A stretch of 64,000 bases of DNA from Mycolicibacterium rhodesiae NBB3 (GCF_000230895.2 NC_016604.1:1426001-1490000), one strand, 5' to 3'. Positions 1 through 9,025 are shown, counted from the stretch's first letter. Translations and numbers: made by a program. The notes: generated by a model from the letters alone, not told the origin.

Positions 1-1017
1 GACGCGGTCGATCCGGATGAGCTGATCGATGTGCTGCTGGTCGACGAACCCGGTCAGCGCATGCACGCGGTTGGCGTGACCTGGACCGATGAGGCGGACA
101 CCGCGGCATCCGGGGTGCTCGACGCCCTGCGCGCCAGAGGCTACGACAACATCATCGCCGTTTCGGAACTCGAGGCCGCCGACGTCCTGGCGTCGGGCAT
201 CGCGGGTATCGCGGAGTCCGAGGACATCGCCGTCTGCATCGTCGAACCCGACTCCGCGGTCGTCGCCGTCGTCGACGCCGACGGGGTGGCGGTCGACCGC
301 CTGAGCCGTCCGGCCGACGGCTCGGATGTGGTGGAGCTGCCGAGTACGGTGATGGCGATGCTGGAGCTCGACGATTGGCAGCCCGATTCGATCTTCGTGG
401 TCGGCTCCGCCGACGACCTGGACCTGATCAAGTCGACGCTCGAAGGGGTGACCGACGCACCCGTCTTTTCCGCCGCCGAAGCCGATCTGGCGCTGGCCCG
501 TGGAGCCGCGCTGGCCTCCGCGCGCGCCGTCAACAGCCTGGAGATTGCTGGGCGGCGCCTGCCGTCGCGGGTCCGCGCGTTGACGGCGGTCGTCGCCGCG
601 GCCGCGGTAACGCTCGTCGTGGCGGTGGCGGTAGCACTCGGACTGAACCTGTCTCCCCGAGCCGAGAACGAACAGCCGTACGCCGCGGACACCGAGAAGA
701 CAGCGGGTCCGCCGCCGGCACCCACGCAATCTGCGACGAAGGTGGCGAAACTCACCGAATCGCTGCAGGCGGCGCGTCCCGTGGTCGCGCAGACCATCGT
801 GGTGGCCGCTCCGCCGGTCATCGAAGCCCTGCCGCCCGCCGCCCCGGCGGCGCCGCCTCCGCGCGATGCGCCCATAACGACCTATGCGCCTCCGCCAGTG
901 GCCGCCCCACCGCCGGTGCCGGTGATCGCCCCGCAGCCTCGGCTGCGCGACCGGATCCTGGAACGCATTCCGATCATCAACCGGTTCCACGAACCGCAGT
1001 ACCAGTACCCCAACTAG
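1..1017 (+). CDS. DUF7159-type membrane-anchored protein, 5' truncated by window edge
   Basis: The reading frame is open from the first base, so the true start lies outside the window; the GTG at 31 is only the first start-like codon inside it. The visible part has an alpha/beta globular N-terminal region, one hydrophobic segment (about residues 182-206 counted from the codon at 31) and a proline/alanine-rich C-terminal tail of about 120 residues. It resembles the mycobacterial DUF7159 family, whose function is unknown. The layout suggests a cytoplasmic domain, a single membrane span and a Pro-rich extracytoplasmic tail. It converges on the Hsp70-like gene, with only two bases between the stop codons, and that neighbour has the same overall architecture. 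Family assignment is from recalled sequence character, not a search. Confidence 0.7.
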   Translation, partial: DAVDPDELIDVLLVDEPGQRMHAVGVTWTDEADTAASGVLDALRARGYDNIIAVSELEAADVLASGIAGIAESEDIAVCIVEPDSAVVAVVDADGVAVDRLSRPADGSDVVELPSTVMAMLELDDWQPDSIFVVGSADDLDLIKSTLEGVTDAPVFSAAEADLALARGAALASARAVNSLEIAGRRLPSRVRALTAVVAAAAVTLVVAVAVALGLNLSPRAENEQPYAADTEKTAGPPPAPTQSATKVAKLTESLQAARPVVAQTIVVAAPPVIEALPPAAPAAPPPRDAPITTYAPPPVAAPPPVPVIAPQPRLRDRILERIPIINRFHEPQYQYPN

Positions 1018-1019
1018 TC

Positions 1020-2777
1020 CTAGGGGACGGCCGGCGGCGCGTACGGATTCGGGTTGTTCGGCACCTGAACCGGAATCGGCACAGGTACGAACGGCACCGT
1101 GATGTAACTCGTCGTCAGCGGCGGCGTTGTCGTGGTGGTCGTCGTGGTCGTGGTCGGCGACGTGGTCGTGGTCGTGGTGGTCGTCGTTGTGGTGGTTGTT
1201 GTCGTCGTGGTCGTCGTGGTGGGTGGCGTCGTGGTCGTCGGTGGAGTGGTGGTCACGTACGTCGTCACCGTGACCGGTTCCTGCGTGGTGGGCGGTGGTG
1301 GCGGGGCCTCGCTGGTCACAGTCACAGGGGGTGGTGAGGGCGCGGCGGACGCCGGCGGTTCGACGCTCGCCGGTGGCGGTTCGGCGCTGGGGGGCTTCGG
1401 TGGGCTGACCGTGCTGGGCGGCTGCGTCTCGTTGGTGTTGCTGCTGGTCAAGGCGATGGCCACTCCGCCGACGGCGATCAACGCGATCGCGGCGGCCACC
1501 CCGAACACCAGCTGCGGCACGCGCTGCCACGTTCGAGGTTCCTCGATCGGTCCCGTCGCGGGCACGTACTGCACTGGTTGACGCATCGAGAGTGGTTCTG
1601 CGTCATACGGATTGGTATACGGATTCTCACCGGTGTACGGGACGGGCTCCTCGGTTGCATCGTCGTCCTGGGACCACGCCAGCGCACTGACGGTCTCCGA
1701 CACCGGCGAAACGCCGGTCTGCGCCTCGGCGGCGGGGTTCTTGCCCGTGTCCGCAAAGGCCACCGCAGGAGCCATTCCGGTCTGCGCCTCGGCCGCTGAG
1801 CCGTACGCCGCGAACAATGCCGCACCCACTGCCGCGTCCAGGGCGGGCTGCGGTGTCGTCACCACCGATGATCCCGATAGCCCCGAAAGTCGTTGTGCAA
1901 TAAGCGGAATGCCCGCACCACCGCCCACAGCGACCACTGCGGCGATGTCGGACCAACCGATCCCATTGCGCCCCAAGGTATTTTCCAGCTCGGTCAGAAG
2001 ACCAGTGAGTGGCGCCTCGATCAGCGACTCGAGCTCGCTTCGCGTCAGTGTGGTCGTCGACCGGTGGCCGGGGAGTTCGACGGCGACGTCGGTCGTCGAT
2101 TCCGCCGACAATCGCTCCTTGGCGTTGCGGCATTCGTCGCGCAGCCGGGCCAGCGATCCCACCGCGGCGGTGGCCGCGGGATCGACGGCGCCCGTCGCCG
2201 CGATGTCGTTGACGATGTGACCCAGCAGTGCCTGGTCGATCTGGTTGCCGGAAAAGTCGGTGTACCTGACCGTCTCGTCGATCGGTTCGAACGACGCCCC
2301 CGCATCGGCCAGCGTGATGCTCGTCCCGCTGCCGCCGAAATCCAGCAGCGCGATCACACCTTGGGACGGCAGGCCGGGATTCGTCTGCAATGCAGTCAGC
2401 GATGCGACCGCATCGGACACAAGTCGCGCGGGCATCCCGTTCGGCGACAGGTTGGGTTCAGCACGCAGCGCGGTGCGCAGACTGCGCAGGGTCGACATGC
2501 CCCAGTAGGCGGGCACCGCGATCGCCACATCGGACGCCCCCTGACCGCTGGTCGCGGGAACCATGGCGCCCAGTGCCTCGACCAAGAGCCGATCGGCCTG
2601 ATGCGTCGTTCCGTCCGGCGCGACCAACGGCACCGAATCACCGACGCGCTCGACGAAGCCGTCCAGAACGGAGCCGTCGGCGAGGGTCACCACCGAGCGG
2701 CGTATCACAGGTTGGCTGCCGACTCGCGCCGCGACCAAGTGCGTCGTCCCGATCGACAACCCCAACGGGTCGCTCAT
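1020..2777 (-). CDS. Hsp70-like ATPase-domain protein with membrane anchor and polythreonine tail
   Basis: The start is placed at the ATG at 2777 (MSDPLGLSIGTTHLVAARVG); the frame extends four codons further upstream. The first 360 or so residues have the Hsp70/actin ATPase layout, with a phosphate-1-like loop near the N-terminus (LSIGTTHLVAARV), a phosphate-2-like LLDFGGSGTS and an adenosine-motif-like AAVVAVGGGAGIPL. No Hsp70 substrate-binding domain follows. Instead there is an acidic linker, one hydrophobic span (about residues 422-444) and a Pro/Ser-rich region leading into a threonine tract (about residues 505-550). It is therefore predicted to be a membrane protein with a cytoplasmic nucleotide-binding domain and a low-complexity outer tail. 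A chaperone role is not supported; a sensory or cell-envelope role is possible. Confidence 0.75.
   Translation of the reverse strand: MSDPLGLSIGTTHLVAARVGSQPVIRRSVVTLADGSVLDGFVERVGDSVPLVAPDGTTHQADRLLVEALGAMVPATSGQGASDVAIAVPAYWGMSTLRSLRTALRAEPNLSPNGMPARLVSDAVASLTALQTNPGLPSQGVIALLDFGGSGTSITLADAGASFEPIDETVRYTDFSGNQIDQALLGHIVNDIAATGAVDPAATAAVGSLARLRDECRNAKERLSAESTTDVAVELPGHRSTTTLTRSELESLIEAPLTGLLTELENTLGRNGIGWSDIAAVVAVGGGAGIPLIAQRLSGLSGSSVVTTPQPALDAAVGAALFAAYGSAAEAQTGMAPAVAFADTGKNPAAEAQTGVSPVSETVSALAWSQDDDATEEPVPYTGENPYTNPYDAEPLSMRQPVQYVPATGPIEEPRTWQRVPQLVFGVAAAIALIAVGGVAIALTSSNTNETQPPSTVSPPKPPSAEPPPASVEPPASAAPSPPPVTVTSEAPPPPPTTQEPVTVTTYVTTTPPTTTTPPTTTTTTTTTTTTTTTTTTTTSPTTTTTTTTTTPPLTTSYITVPFVPVPIPVQVPNNPNPYAPPAVP
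1126..1262 (-). repeat. Threonine-codon low-complexity tract
   Basis: Nearly uninterrupted Thr codons (mixed ACC, ACG, ACA) encode the C-terminal threonine tract of the Hsp70-like protein, broken by a few Pro and Ser codons. The synonymous codons alternate irregularly, so this is amino-acid-level low complexity as well as a near-repeat in DNA. Such a tract could be O-mannosylated outside the cell, which is an inference. It is also a likely site of length variation between strains. Confidence 0.85.
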
Positions 2778-2877
2778 AACGGACCACACCCTAGCGGTGC
2801 GACCTGCTCATATTCGTTAGACACTCCCGCGGAGTTCCGGCGCAATCTGACTGCAGCGCAGAAGCCGGTGTGCTGCA

Positions 2878-3345
2878 ATGTCGGCCATGGGTGACATCGA
2901 CGACATCAAGCAAGTCAAATACCGCTACCTGCGCGCTCTCGACACCAAGCACTGGGATGAGTTCGCCGACACGCTCACCGAGGACGTGGTGGGCCGGTAC
3001 GGCGAATCGATCGGCGAGGAGCATCACTTCACCAACCGCGACGAGCTCGTCACCTTCATGCGCAATTCGCTGGGGCCGGAGATCATCACCGAACACCGCG
3101 TCACCCACCCGGAGATCACCGTGGACGGCGACGAGGCGACGGCGACGTGGTACCTGCAGGACAGGGTGATCGCACCGGACTTCAACTTCATGCTGATCGG
3201 CGCGGGTTTCTACCATGACAGGTACCGGCGAACGAGCGACGGCTGGCGGATCAGCGAAACCGGATACGACCGGACCTACGACGCATCGATGTCGACCGAG
3301 AATCTCAACTTCAAGGTGAAAGCCGGTCGGGCCATCAATCTTTGA
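2878..3345 (+). CDS. SnoaL-like (NTF2 fold) family protein
   Basis: A 155-residue protein with the alpha+beta cone pattern of the NTF2/SnoaL superfamily: an N-terminal helix (DDIKQVKYRYLRALDTKHWD), a middle part with His residues, and C-terminal strands ending in a GWRISETGYDRTYD-type segment. Members include dehydratases such as BaiE, scytalone dehydratase and steroid isomerases, so a small-molecule dehydratase or isomerase is possible, but the substrate is unknown. An in-frame ATG at 2887 is an equally likely start. The gene diverges from the Hsp70-like gene across a 100-base gap in which I see no clear operator. Confidence 0.75.
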   Translation: MSAMGDIDDIKQVKYRYLRALDTKHWDEFADTLTEDVVGRYGESIGEEHHFTNRDELVTFMRNSLGPEIITEHRVTHPEITVDGDEATATWYLQDRVIAPDFNFMLIGAGFYHDRYRRTSDGWRISETGYDRTYDASMSTENLNFKVKAGRAINL

Positions 3346-3348
3346 GGC

Positions 3349-3999
3349 TCATTTCGAGATAGCGATCAGCGCGCCAGGCCGCAGCCACCGCATGATCTCG
3401 ACGAGTTTCGCGTCGTCGATCGCGACACAACCCGCGGTCGGTCCGCCGTCGGTGGCGTGCAGGAAGAAGGCGCCGCCATTGCCGGGGACGCGTTCGGAGT
3501 TGACGCCCATCACGACCGCGTGCACGTACTGCGGTATCTCGAGATTCTCGGTGCCGCTCGAGGGGTCGGTGTTGAACGGGCACTGCGATTCCTCGCATAC
3601 CTGCATGGTGTTGTAGGTCGGGCTCTGCATGTCGCCGTCCCACCAGTGGTTGGGACCCACCTGCACGTACTGCAGACCCCCACCGGGGTTGGGCGCGGTC
3701 CCGAATGCAAAGTCGAGGGTGAACACGCCCATCGGCGTCTTCATCTGACCGTCATGGGTCTGCGGCGCCATGCCCGCGGCGCCGATGAACGCGGGGATAC
3801 CGGCCGCGACGGGTTGCCAGCCGGCGGCGGTGCGTTGGTAGACGTCCATCTTGGCGTCCGAACCGCCAACGCCGACAACGGAAATAACCTGGGTGGCATT
3901 GCCGACGGACTGCGCGAACCACGGCGTGGTCTGCGCCAGACTGTTTGCGGTGGAGAACGGAAGCAGTGCTACACAGAGCAGGATCAGTAGCCGGCGCAC
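3349..3999 (-). CDS. Secreted L,D-transpeptidase-like (YkuD-fold) protein
   Basis: The first 22 residues look like a Sec signal peptide (MRRLLILLCVALLPFSTANS). The rest resembles the YkuD/ErfK catalytic domain: His181 lies in FLHATDGG and Cys191 in PTAGCVAID, which fits the HX(n)GC active-site signature. The usual serine-His-Gly just before the cysteine is replaced by Thr-Ala-Gly, as in the divergent L,D-transpeptidase-like subfamily found singly in actinobacteria. The likely role is peptidoglycan cross-linking or an amidase-like reaction outside the membrane. Two further cysteines (CEESQC) may form a disulfide. The gene is convergent with the SnoaL-like gene. Confidence 0.75.
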   Translation of the reverse strand: MRRLLILLCVALLPFSTANSLAQTTPWFAQSVGNATQVISVVGVGGSDAKMDVYQRTAAGWQPVAAGIPAFIGAAGMAPQTHDGQMKTPMGVFTLDFAFGTAPNPGGGLQYVQVGPNHWWDGDMQSPTYNTMQVCEESQCPFNTDPSSGTENLEIPQYVHAVVMGVNSERVPGNGGAFFLHATDGGPTAGCVAIDDAKLVEIMRWLRPGALIAISK

Positions 4000-4119
4000 G
4001 CGTACATGCTAGGTGCTGACCTGCTCGCTTTGGGCCAGCCACGCAGCCGGCACGTCCACTTCCGGTGCCTGGATGCCGCGACGGGTTAGTTTTTGCCGCG
4101 CGTGGATAGATTAAGCGGC

Positions 4120-5610
4120 ATGGACCTGTTGCCCATTCGTCGTCATCGAGGCATCCGGCAGATCGGAGAGGGCCTCGGGACGCTGGACCGCGAGGTCTTC
4201 GACGCCATCGCCGAGTCGCCTAGCCCGTTGCTTGATGCCGTCATGCCGCGGCTGACCCAGGCCGCCGACCATTCGAAGCTCTGGTTCGCCATCGCGGCGG
4301 GGCTGGCGGCGTTCGGCACCCCGTCGATGAGGCGCGGCGCGACCCGAGGCGTGGTCAGCCTGGGAGTGACGAGCCTGCTCACCAACCAGGTGGCGAAGCG
4401 GGTGTGGAAGCGACCGCGACCGAACCGCCTCTTGGTGCCATTGGCACGGCAGAGCAGGCGCACGCCGACGTCGAACTCGCTGCCGTCGGGCCACTCGGCG
4501 AGCGCGGCCGCATTCGCGGTCGGCGTCGGATTGGAAAGTCCGCCGATCGGCCTGGGGCTGGCGCTGTTGGCGGGTCTGGTCGGCATGTCACGTATCGCCA
4601 CGGGCGCGCACTATCCGGGCGATGTGCTCGCGGGTTTCGGCATCGGCGCGGGCGTCGCGGTGCTCAGTTCACGAATCGTGCCGCCAGTGGTCCCGACGCG
4701 GTTGCCGACCGCCGACCCCCTCATGGTCGATGCACCGGAGCGGCCGGACGGCGCCGGTGTGGTTCTCGTCGTCAACCCGGCATCGGGCGGCGGGACGGGC
4801 GCCGACGTCATCGAGCAAGTGCGAGAGGCGTTGCCACGTACGGAAATTGTTCAGGTCGACGAGACCGACGACGTCGCGAAGGTGTTGCGGACGGCCGCGG
4901 AAACCGCCGAAGTGCTCGCGGTCGGCGGTGGTGACGGAACGGTGTCGTGCGCGGCAGGTGTCGCGCTCGAGGCGGGTATCCCGCTGGCGGTCTTCCCCGG
5001 CGGCACCTTCAACCATTTCGCGAAGGACATCGGGTGCGAGACCGTGGCCAGGACAATTGACGTCATCAAGCGTGGCAGCGTGTCGTGCGTCGACGTCGCC
5101 TGCATCAATGACACCAACATGGTGATCAACACCGCGAGCATCGGCGCCTACCCGATGTTCGTGCAGACAAGGGAGAAGCTGGAGCACAAGATCGGCAAGC
5201 CGATGGCCGGCATCTACGCGATGTTCCACACCCTGCGTCACGGTCAACCGGTACGCATCAAGTACGACAACAAGTCGCTGCAGACGTCGCTGTTCTTCCT
5301 CGGCAATTCGGTATATCTGCCATCGGGATTCGCGCCCTCGCGGCGGGAACGACTGGACGATGGCCTGCTCGACGTCCGCATTCTCGAAACAGGTCGCCGA
5401 TTGGCCAGAGTGCGGATCCTGGTGGCGCTGGCACTGGGACGGCTCACCCGCAGCCCCTTGTATCACGAGATGCGTGTACCGGAGTTCTCGTTCACCGCGC
5501 TTGATGGTCCGACGGTGCTGGCACATGACGGCGAGGTCGGGACCGAGTTCACCGACGCCACCTTCCGCGTGCGGTACCGAGCGCTTCCGGTGTATCGGCG
5601 ATTGCCGTGA
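4120..5610 (+). CDS. Bifunctional PAP2 phosphatase / diacylglycerol kinase-family protein
   Basis: The ATG at 4120 (MDLLPIRRHRG) is preferred over an upstream in-frame TTG. Residues 1-190 form a PAP2 domain with all three motifs: Lys93 begins KRVWKRPRP, the PSGH motif spans 122-125, and SRIATGAHYPGD spans 157-168 with the catalytic His. Residues from about 210 to 496 form a diacylglycerol/sphingosine-kinase-like domain with VVNPASGGG and GGGDGT (269-274) nucleotide-binding loops. The fusion implies coupled lipid phosphate removal and lipid phosphorylation at the membrane, but the substrate is unknown. Upstream, GGTTA (4084-4088) and GGATA (4104-4108) are separated by 15 bases, which resembles a SigF promoter but is weak. 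The 3' end overlaps the convergent PAP2 gene by 62 bases. Confidence 0.85.
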   Translation: MDLLPIRRHRGIRQIGEGLGTLDREVFDAIAESPSPLLDAVMPRLTQAADHSKLWFAIAAGLAAFGTPSMRRGATRGVVSLGVTSLLTNQVAKRVWKRPRPNRLLVPLARQSRRTPTSNSLPSGHSASAAAFAVGVGLESPPIGLGLALLAGLVGMSRIATGAHYPGDVLAGFGIGAGVAVLSSRIVPPVVPTRLPTADPLMVDAPERPDGAGVVLVVNPASGGGTGADVIEQVREALPRTEIVQVDETDDVAKVLRTAAETAEVLAVGGGDGTVSCAAGVALEAGIPLAVFPGGTFNHFAKDIGCETVARTIDVIKRGSVSCVDVACINDTNMVINTASIGAYPMFVQTREKLEHKIGKPMAGIYAMFHTLRHGQPVRIKYDNKSLQTSLFFLGNSVYLPSGFAPSRRERLDDGLLDVRILETGRRLARVRILVALALGRLTRSPLYHEMRVPEFSFTALDGPTVLAHDGEVGTEFTDATFRVRYRALPVYRRLP

Positions 5611-6235
5611 TTCTTCGCCGCGGAGGAACGAGCAGTAGGCAGACGACGAAATAGGCGTAGCCCAAGGCCCATCCGGCGATGACGTCGGAGGGATGATGCA
5701 CATTGAGCACGACGCGTCCGACGCCGATGGCGATGACGAGCAACGCGCCCAAGGCGACGAGCCAACCCCGTAGTGGGGGATGCAGGACGGGCCACGCGAC
5801 AGTCAGCAGCACGAGCACACCGACCATCACGCCCACCGCATGCCCTGAGGGGAATGAACTCGACTGCGCAAAGACCAGTGCCGTGATCGGCCGCGGACGA
5901 TCGGCAAGGTACTTCGAGAGTTCGACCAACGGGCCCGACAGCCCTTCGGCGATCAACACGAAGACCGCCACCCGAAAATGGCGACGCCACAATGCGACGA
6001 CGACCACCACCAGGCCGACCAGCCGAAAGGCGTTCGGCCCCAGCACGGTGCAGAACACGTCCCACCCCGTCACCCAGCCCGGGTGCGCGACTCCGTAGTC
6101 GTGTGCGCGGTCCAATGCCAGCGAGTCCATTCCTGTCAGCCACGTCCACTGCGACACGTAGCCGACCCACATCAGCGCGTACACCGCGACGGCGGCGGCG
6201 GTACTCGCCACGAGCCAGCGTGTCCTCGACGTCAT
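5549..6235 (-). CDS. PAP2 superfamily membrane phosphatase
   Basis: A 228-residue integral membrane protein with about six hydrophobic segments and the PAP2 signature: KYLADRPRP, FPSGHAVG and GRVVLNVHHPSDVIAG. This family removes phosphate from lipid substrates such as phosphatidic acid, undecaprenyl pyrophosphate or phosphatidylglycerophosphate at the outer face of the membrane; the exact substrate is not visible. The 3' end runs 62 bases into the gene for the PAP2-kinase fusion on the other strand, so two PAP2 proteins sit tail to tail. Confidence 0.85.
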   Translation of the reverse strand: MTSRTRWLVASTAAAVAVYALMWVGYVSQWTWLTGMDSLALDRAHDYGVAHPGWVTGWDVFCTVLGPNAFRLVGLVVVVVALWRRHFRVAVFVLIAEGLSGPLVELSKYLADRPRPITALVFAQSSSFPSGHAVGVMVGVLVLLTVAWPVLHPPLRGWLVALGALLVIAIGVGRVVLNVHHPSDVIAGWALGYAYFVVCLLLVPPRRRITAIADTPEALGTARGRWRR

Positions 6236-6283
6236 CTAGATAGCTCTACCAGCTACCACCCGAGACCGTTATGGTGACTGGCC

Positions 6284-6766
6284 ATGGCCGGACTTCTCCG
6301 CAAGCTGTTCCGCATCGGCAGGCTTCCCGACGACTTACGTCCCCGGGTCGAATCGGAGGGCGTCATCTACCTCGGCGAGTACCTCGCCGTCGTCTTGCGG
6401 TTCACCGGCCAGATTCCGGGCCGCAAGTCCGTTGGCCTTGTCCGCGGGTACGGCGGATCGCTGGCGTTGACCAATAAGCGGGTACTCGGCACGGTCTCCG
6501 TACTTCCAGGCGCGGGCGGACGCGCCGTCGATCAACCCTGGAACGCTGCGCAATCGGGTCCCGTCGCAGGCACTCTCTCCGAATCGGGCCTGGTGCTGGA
6601 GGTAGCCGATTTGTCGCAGGTCGATCCGACGTTCTCCGGGCATCTGTCGCTGACCTACAAGGCCGATCTGCCGGCCGATGTGCTGACCCGCGTCCCGACC
6701 CGCACGCTGGCCTTCGAGGTGCCACCGAAGTTCGTCTACAGCGTGCTCGGAATCCCCCGCGGCTGA
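6284..6766 (+). CDS. Conserved protein with bacterial PH-like character, copy 1 of tandem pair
   Basis: A 160-residue soluble protein that shares length and layout with the next gene: the start (RKLxRIGxLP), EGxIYLxEY, a GSLxLTNxRxLGT segment, Q/R-W-x-x-AQSG and a Val-Pro-Pro-rich end. The beta-rich pattern with an LTNKRVLGT core is typical of bacterial PH-like or GRAM-like domains, which is a structural inference. No catalytic motif is visible. The gene is 14 bases from its paralogue, so the two probably form one transcript. The function is unknown. Confidence 0.7.
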   Translation: MAGLLRKLFRIGRLPDDLRPRVESEGVIYLGEYLAVVLRFTGQIPGRKSVGLVRGYGGSLALTNKRVLGTVSVLPGAGGRAVDQPWNAAQSGPVAGTLSESGLVLEVADLSQVDPTFSGHLSLTYKADLPADVLTRVPTRTLAFEVPPKFVYSVLGIPRG

Positions 6767-6780
6767 GCTACGGTGCCAGT

Positions 6781-7263
6781 ATGGCGGTGTTTCTACGCAA
6801 GCTGCTGCGTATCGGCGGTCTGCCCGAAGAACTGAGAGCCCAGCTCGAGGCCGAGGGCATCATCTACCTTGCCGAGTATTTGCCCGTGACACGGCGGTTC
6901 AGCGGCAAAATTCCGGGTAAGCGCGCGAAAGGTGACGTGTCCAGTTACGTCGGCTCGTTGGTTCTCACCAACCAGCGGATACTCGGTACGCTCTCGTCGG
7001 TGCCGAAGTTGGCCGGGCGGACCATCGATCAACGTTGGGACACAGCGCAATCGGGGACAGTCACGGCTGACATCACCGAGGCGGGGTTACACCTCGAGGT
7101 CAATATCAGCGCGGTGGATCCCCGGTTCGAAGGGCAGCTCTCACTGCAGTACAAGTCGCCCATCCCGCCGGATGTGCTGGCTCGCGTGCCACGTCGATCG
7201 CTGGGCTTCGATGTGCCCCCCGAATACGTCTTCCGTGCAGTGGGAGTGCCCTACCACCCCTAG
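6781..7263 (+). CDS. Conserved protein with bacterial PH-like character, copy 2 of tandem pair
   Basis: This is the second copy of the tandem duplication, also 160 residues, with LTNQRILGT in the position of the LTNKRVLGT of copy 1. The two diverge through most of their length, so the duplication is old. The TAG stop sits in a CTAG palindrome that also supplies the stop of the convergent HNH-family gene, so the two coding regions overlap by four bases. I recognise no assigned function; membrane or lipid binding would fit a PH-like fold but is not demonstrated. Confidence 0.7.
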   Translation: MAVFLRKLLRIGGLPEELRAQLEAEGIIYLAEYLPVTRRFSGKIPGKRAKGDVSSYVGSLVLTNQRILGTLSSVPKLAGRTIDQRWDTAQSGTVTADITEAGLHLEVNISAVDPRFEGQLSLQYKSPIPPDVLARVPRRSLGFDVPPEYVFRAVGVPYHP

Positions 7264-8867
7264 AACGGCGGAGGATCGTTCCCCGGCGACCGCAGCCGAG
7301 ACACCAAGTAGGTTTGATCCCAATTGTTTTCGGGGTTCTGGAGCTGTTGCCGTGCAAGTTTTTCGGCTTCGGCGCGCAGGGCGGCCTCGTTGTGTCGGCG
7401 TTCGTCGTTGATGGCCTGGGCGCGGTTGTGTGTCCGGGTGGTGGTGCGTCGGGGCATGGCCAGGGTGCGGTTCGTGGCGTCGGGGTCAGGTGTCACGCGA
7501 ACGGTCACGGGTGCGGTGGGTCGGCACAGGGTCGGGAACAGTAACCGGCTACCGGGATAGGTGGTGTAGGTCTGGCCTTGGGGACAGGTCCACACGACAG
7601 TGCCGTCGAGGTGTTGTTCGTCCTGCCAGCCCCAGAACGTTTTGAGCAGGTGATGTTGTCGGCACAGGCATTTGAGGTTCGAGGCTTGGGTCGGCCCGGC
7701 GGGGTAGGCGATGGTGTGGTCGAGATCGCAGTCGAAGGCGGGCTCATCGCAGCCCGGGAAGCGGCAGGTTATATCTCGGCACCGGATGAACGTCGCCAAC
7801 ACCGCCGAGGGGATGTAGCGCGGCTCCGGTGGCGCATCCCCGGGATGGTGGATCGGGACGATCTTGGCGGTGCCGGCCACCTTCGCCGCGAGCAAGGGGG
7901 CGGGCAGCATCCCACCGCCCAGCAGCACCGCCGGCGGGGTGTTGGCGGGCCCGTTGGTCGGCGGCGGTGTGGGGGCGGTCGCTTCACCCCAGGTCACCTC
8001 GCTCAGCGGCTTGTCGAACAGCGGCGGGTTCGTGCCGTCCAACCGTGCGGGGGTGTCATCGGACAGCGACTCTTCGTGGGCGACGACATGTACCACCACC
8101 GCACTGGGCTGCTTCTGCGCGGCGTCGCAGTCGGGATCCTCGCATCCGCACACCAGGCGCTCAGCGAGTTGTCCCAGCGCACCCAACGCGGCGGCGCGGC
8201 GCTGCTCGTGAGTGCGCGGATCGTTCTCACACACTCCGCGAGCCATGGCGTCGAGGCGTTGATCGACGGCCTCGGCGTCGGTGGCCAACAGTCTGGCCTC
8301 CAGCCACGCGGTACCCGATCCGTCCTCAGGATCGCGGACATCGACATGGCAACCACGCGCGGAGTATTCGGTGCGCCGCACCGCCGCGGGGTCATACCGA
8401 TCCACCCAGTAGTCGATCTCGATGGCGGTCTTGTCAGCCGACAGGGTTCCCCACGCCTGAACCCGGGCGGCGATTTCAATATCCACTTTGGCCATCGCAT
8501 CGGTATTTGTGACCAGCCGGGTACGGGCCACGATCGCCGAGATCAGCCGGTAGGTGATGGCGCCGGCGGCGAACACCTCGGCCACCCGCGGCAGTCGTCG
8601 GCGCAGCGCGTCGGCGATCAGCAGTTGATGGGAGGCCACCCCCAGCGACACCTGCTGGGCGGCGGCGATCGACGCGGCGACGGCACCCCAGTTGTCCAGA
8701 CACCACTGATCACGATTGTCCGACTTATCAGCGGCCAGCATCCGCTCGAGCTCATCAGCAGAAGCGAACAAGCGCCGCGCACACGCGGCGTTCTCCACCC
8801 GCGACCACGCCCCCACCGACGAGACCCCTCGGCTACCGAGCGCTGCCGCCACCAACGAATCGAACAT
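7260..8867 (-). CDS. DUF222 / HNH endonuclease family protein (REP13E12-like)
   Basis: The ATG at 8867 (MFDSLVAAALG) gives 535 residues; the frame continues 37 codons upstream but without family-like sequence. The long helical N-terminal DUF222 region is followed by a C-terminal HNH module: CRFPGCDEPA, DLDHTIAYPAGP and CLCRQHHLLKTFWGW supply the Cys and His residues of the fold. Members occur in many copies in actinobacterial genomes and include the 13E12 repeat proteins of M. tuberculosis. They are suspected mobile or nuclease elements, but their biological role is unsettled. No flanking inverted repeats or target duplication were seen, so this copy looks fixed. Confidence 0.85.
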   Translation of the reverse strand: MFDSLVAAALGSRGVSSVGAWSRVENAACARRLFASADELERMLAADKSDNRDQWCLDNWGAVAASIAAAQQVSLGVASHQLLIADALRRRLPRVAEVFAAGAITYRLISAIVARTRLVTNTDAMAKVDIEIAARVQAWGTLSADKTAIEIDYWVDRYDPAAVRRTEYSARGCHVDVRDPEDGSGTAWLEARLLATDAEAVDQRLDAMARGVCENDPRTHEQRRAAALGALGQLAERLVCGCEDPDCDAAQKQPSAVVVHVVAHEESLSDDTPARLDGTNPPLFDKPLSEVTWGEATAPTPPPTNGPANTPPAVLLGGGMLPAPLLAAKVAGTAKIVPIHHPGDAPPEPRYIPSAVLATFIRCRDITCRFPGCDEPAFDCDLDHTIAYPAGPTQASNLKCLCRQHHLLKTFWGWQDEQHLDGTVVWTCPQGQTYTTYPGSRLLFPTLCRPTAPVTVRVTPDPDATNRTLAMPRRTTTRTHNRAQAINDERRHNEAALRAEAEKLARQQLQNPENNWDQTYLVSRLRSPGNDPPPF

Positions 8868-9025
8868 AGGTTCGACAGTAATCCCCACCCGAACGCCGAA
8901 CCAGCAGCTCAACCCAACCTGTGGATAAAACCGCGATTGGGGATAAGTTGCTTGGGATGAGTCAAAGGGTTGCGACATCGGCGCTGCGCCCTGTTCCGTG
9001 GACCGGCGACACGGAAGGACGCTGA

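Noticed and set aside
1126..1262. Possible CRISPR-like or minisatellite array
   Set aside because: There is no fixed repeat unit or spacer; the pattern is irregular Thr codons inside a coding region.
1132..1581. Polyvaline open frame on the plus strand
   Set aside because: It is the reverse complement of the threonine tract in the Hsp70-like gene, not a protein.
7260..8867. Active mobile element around the HNH/DUF222 gene
   Set aside because: No terminal repeats, target duplication or transposase are seen, and the gene fits between neighbours with a shared stop palindrome.
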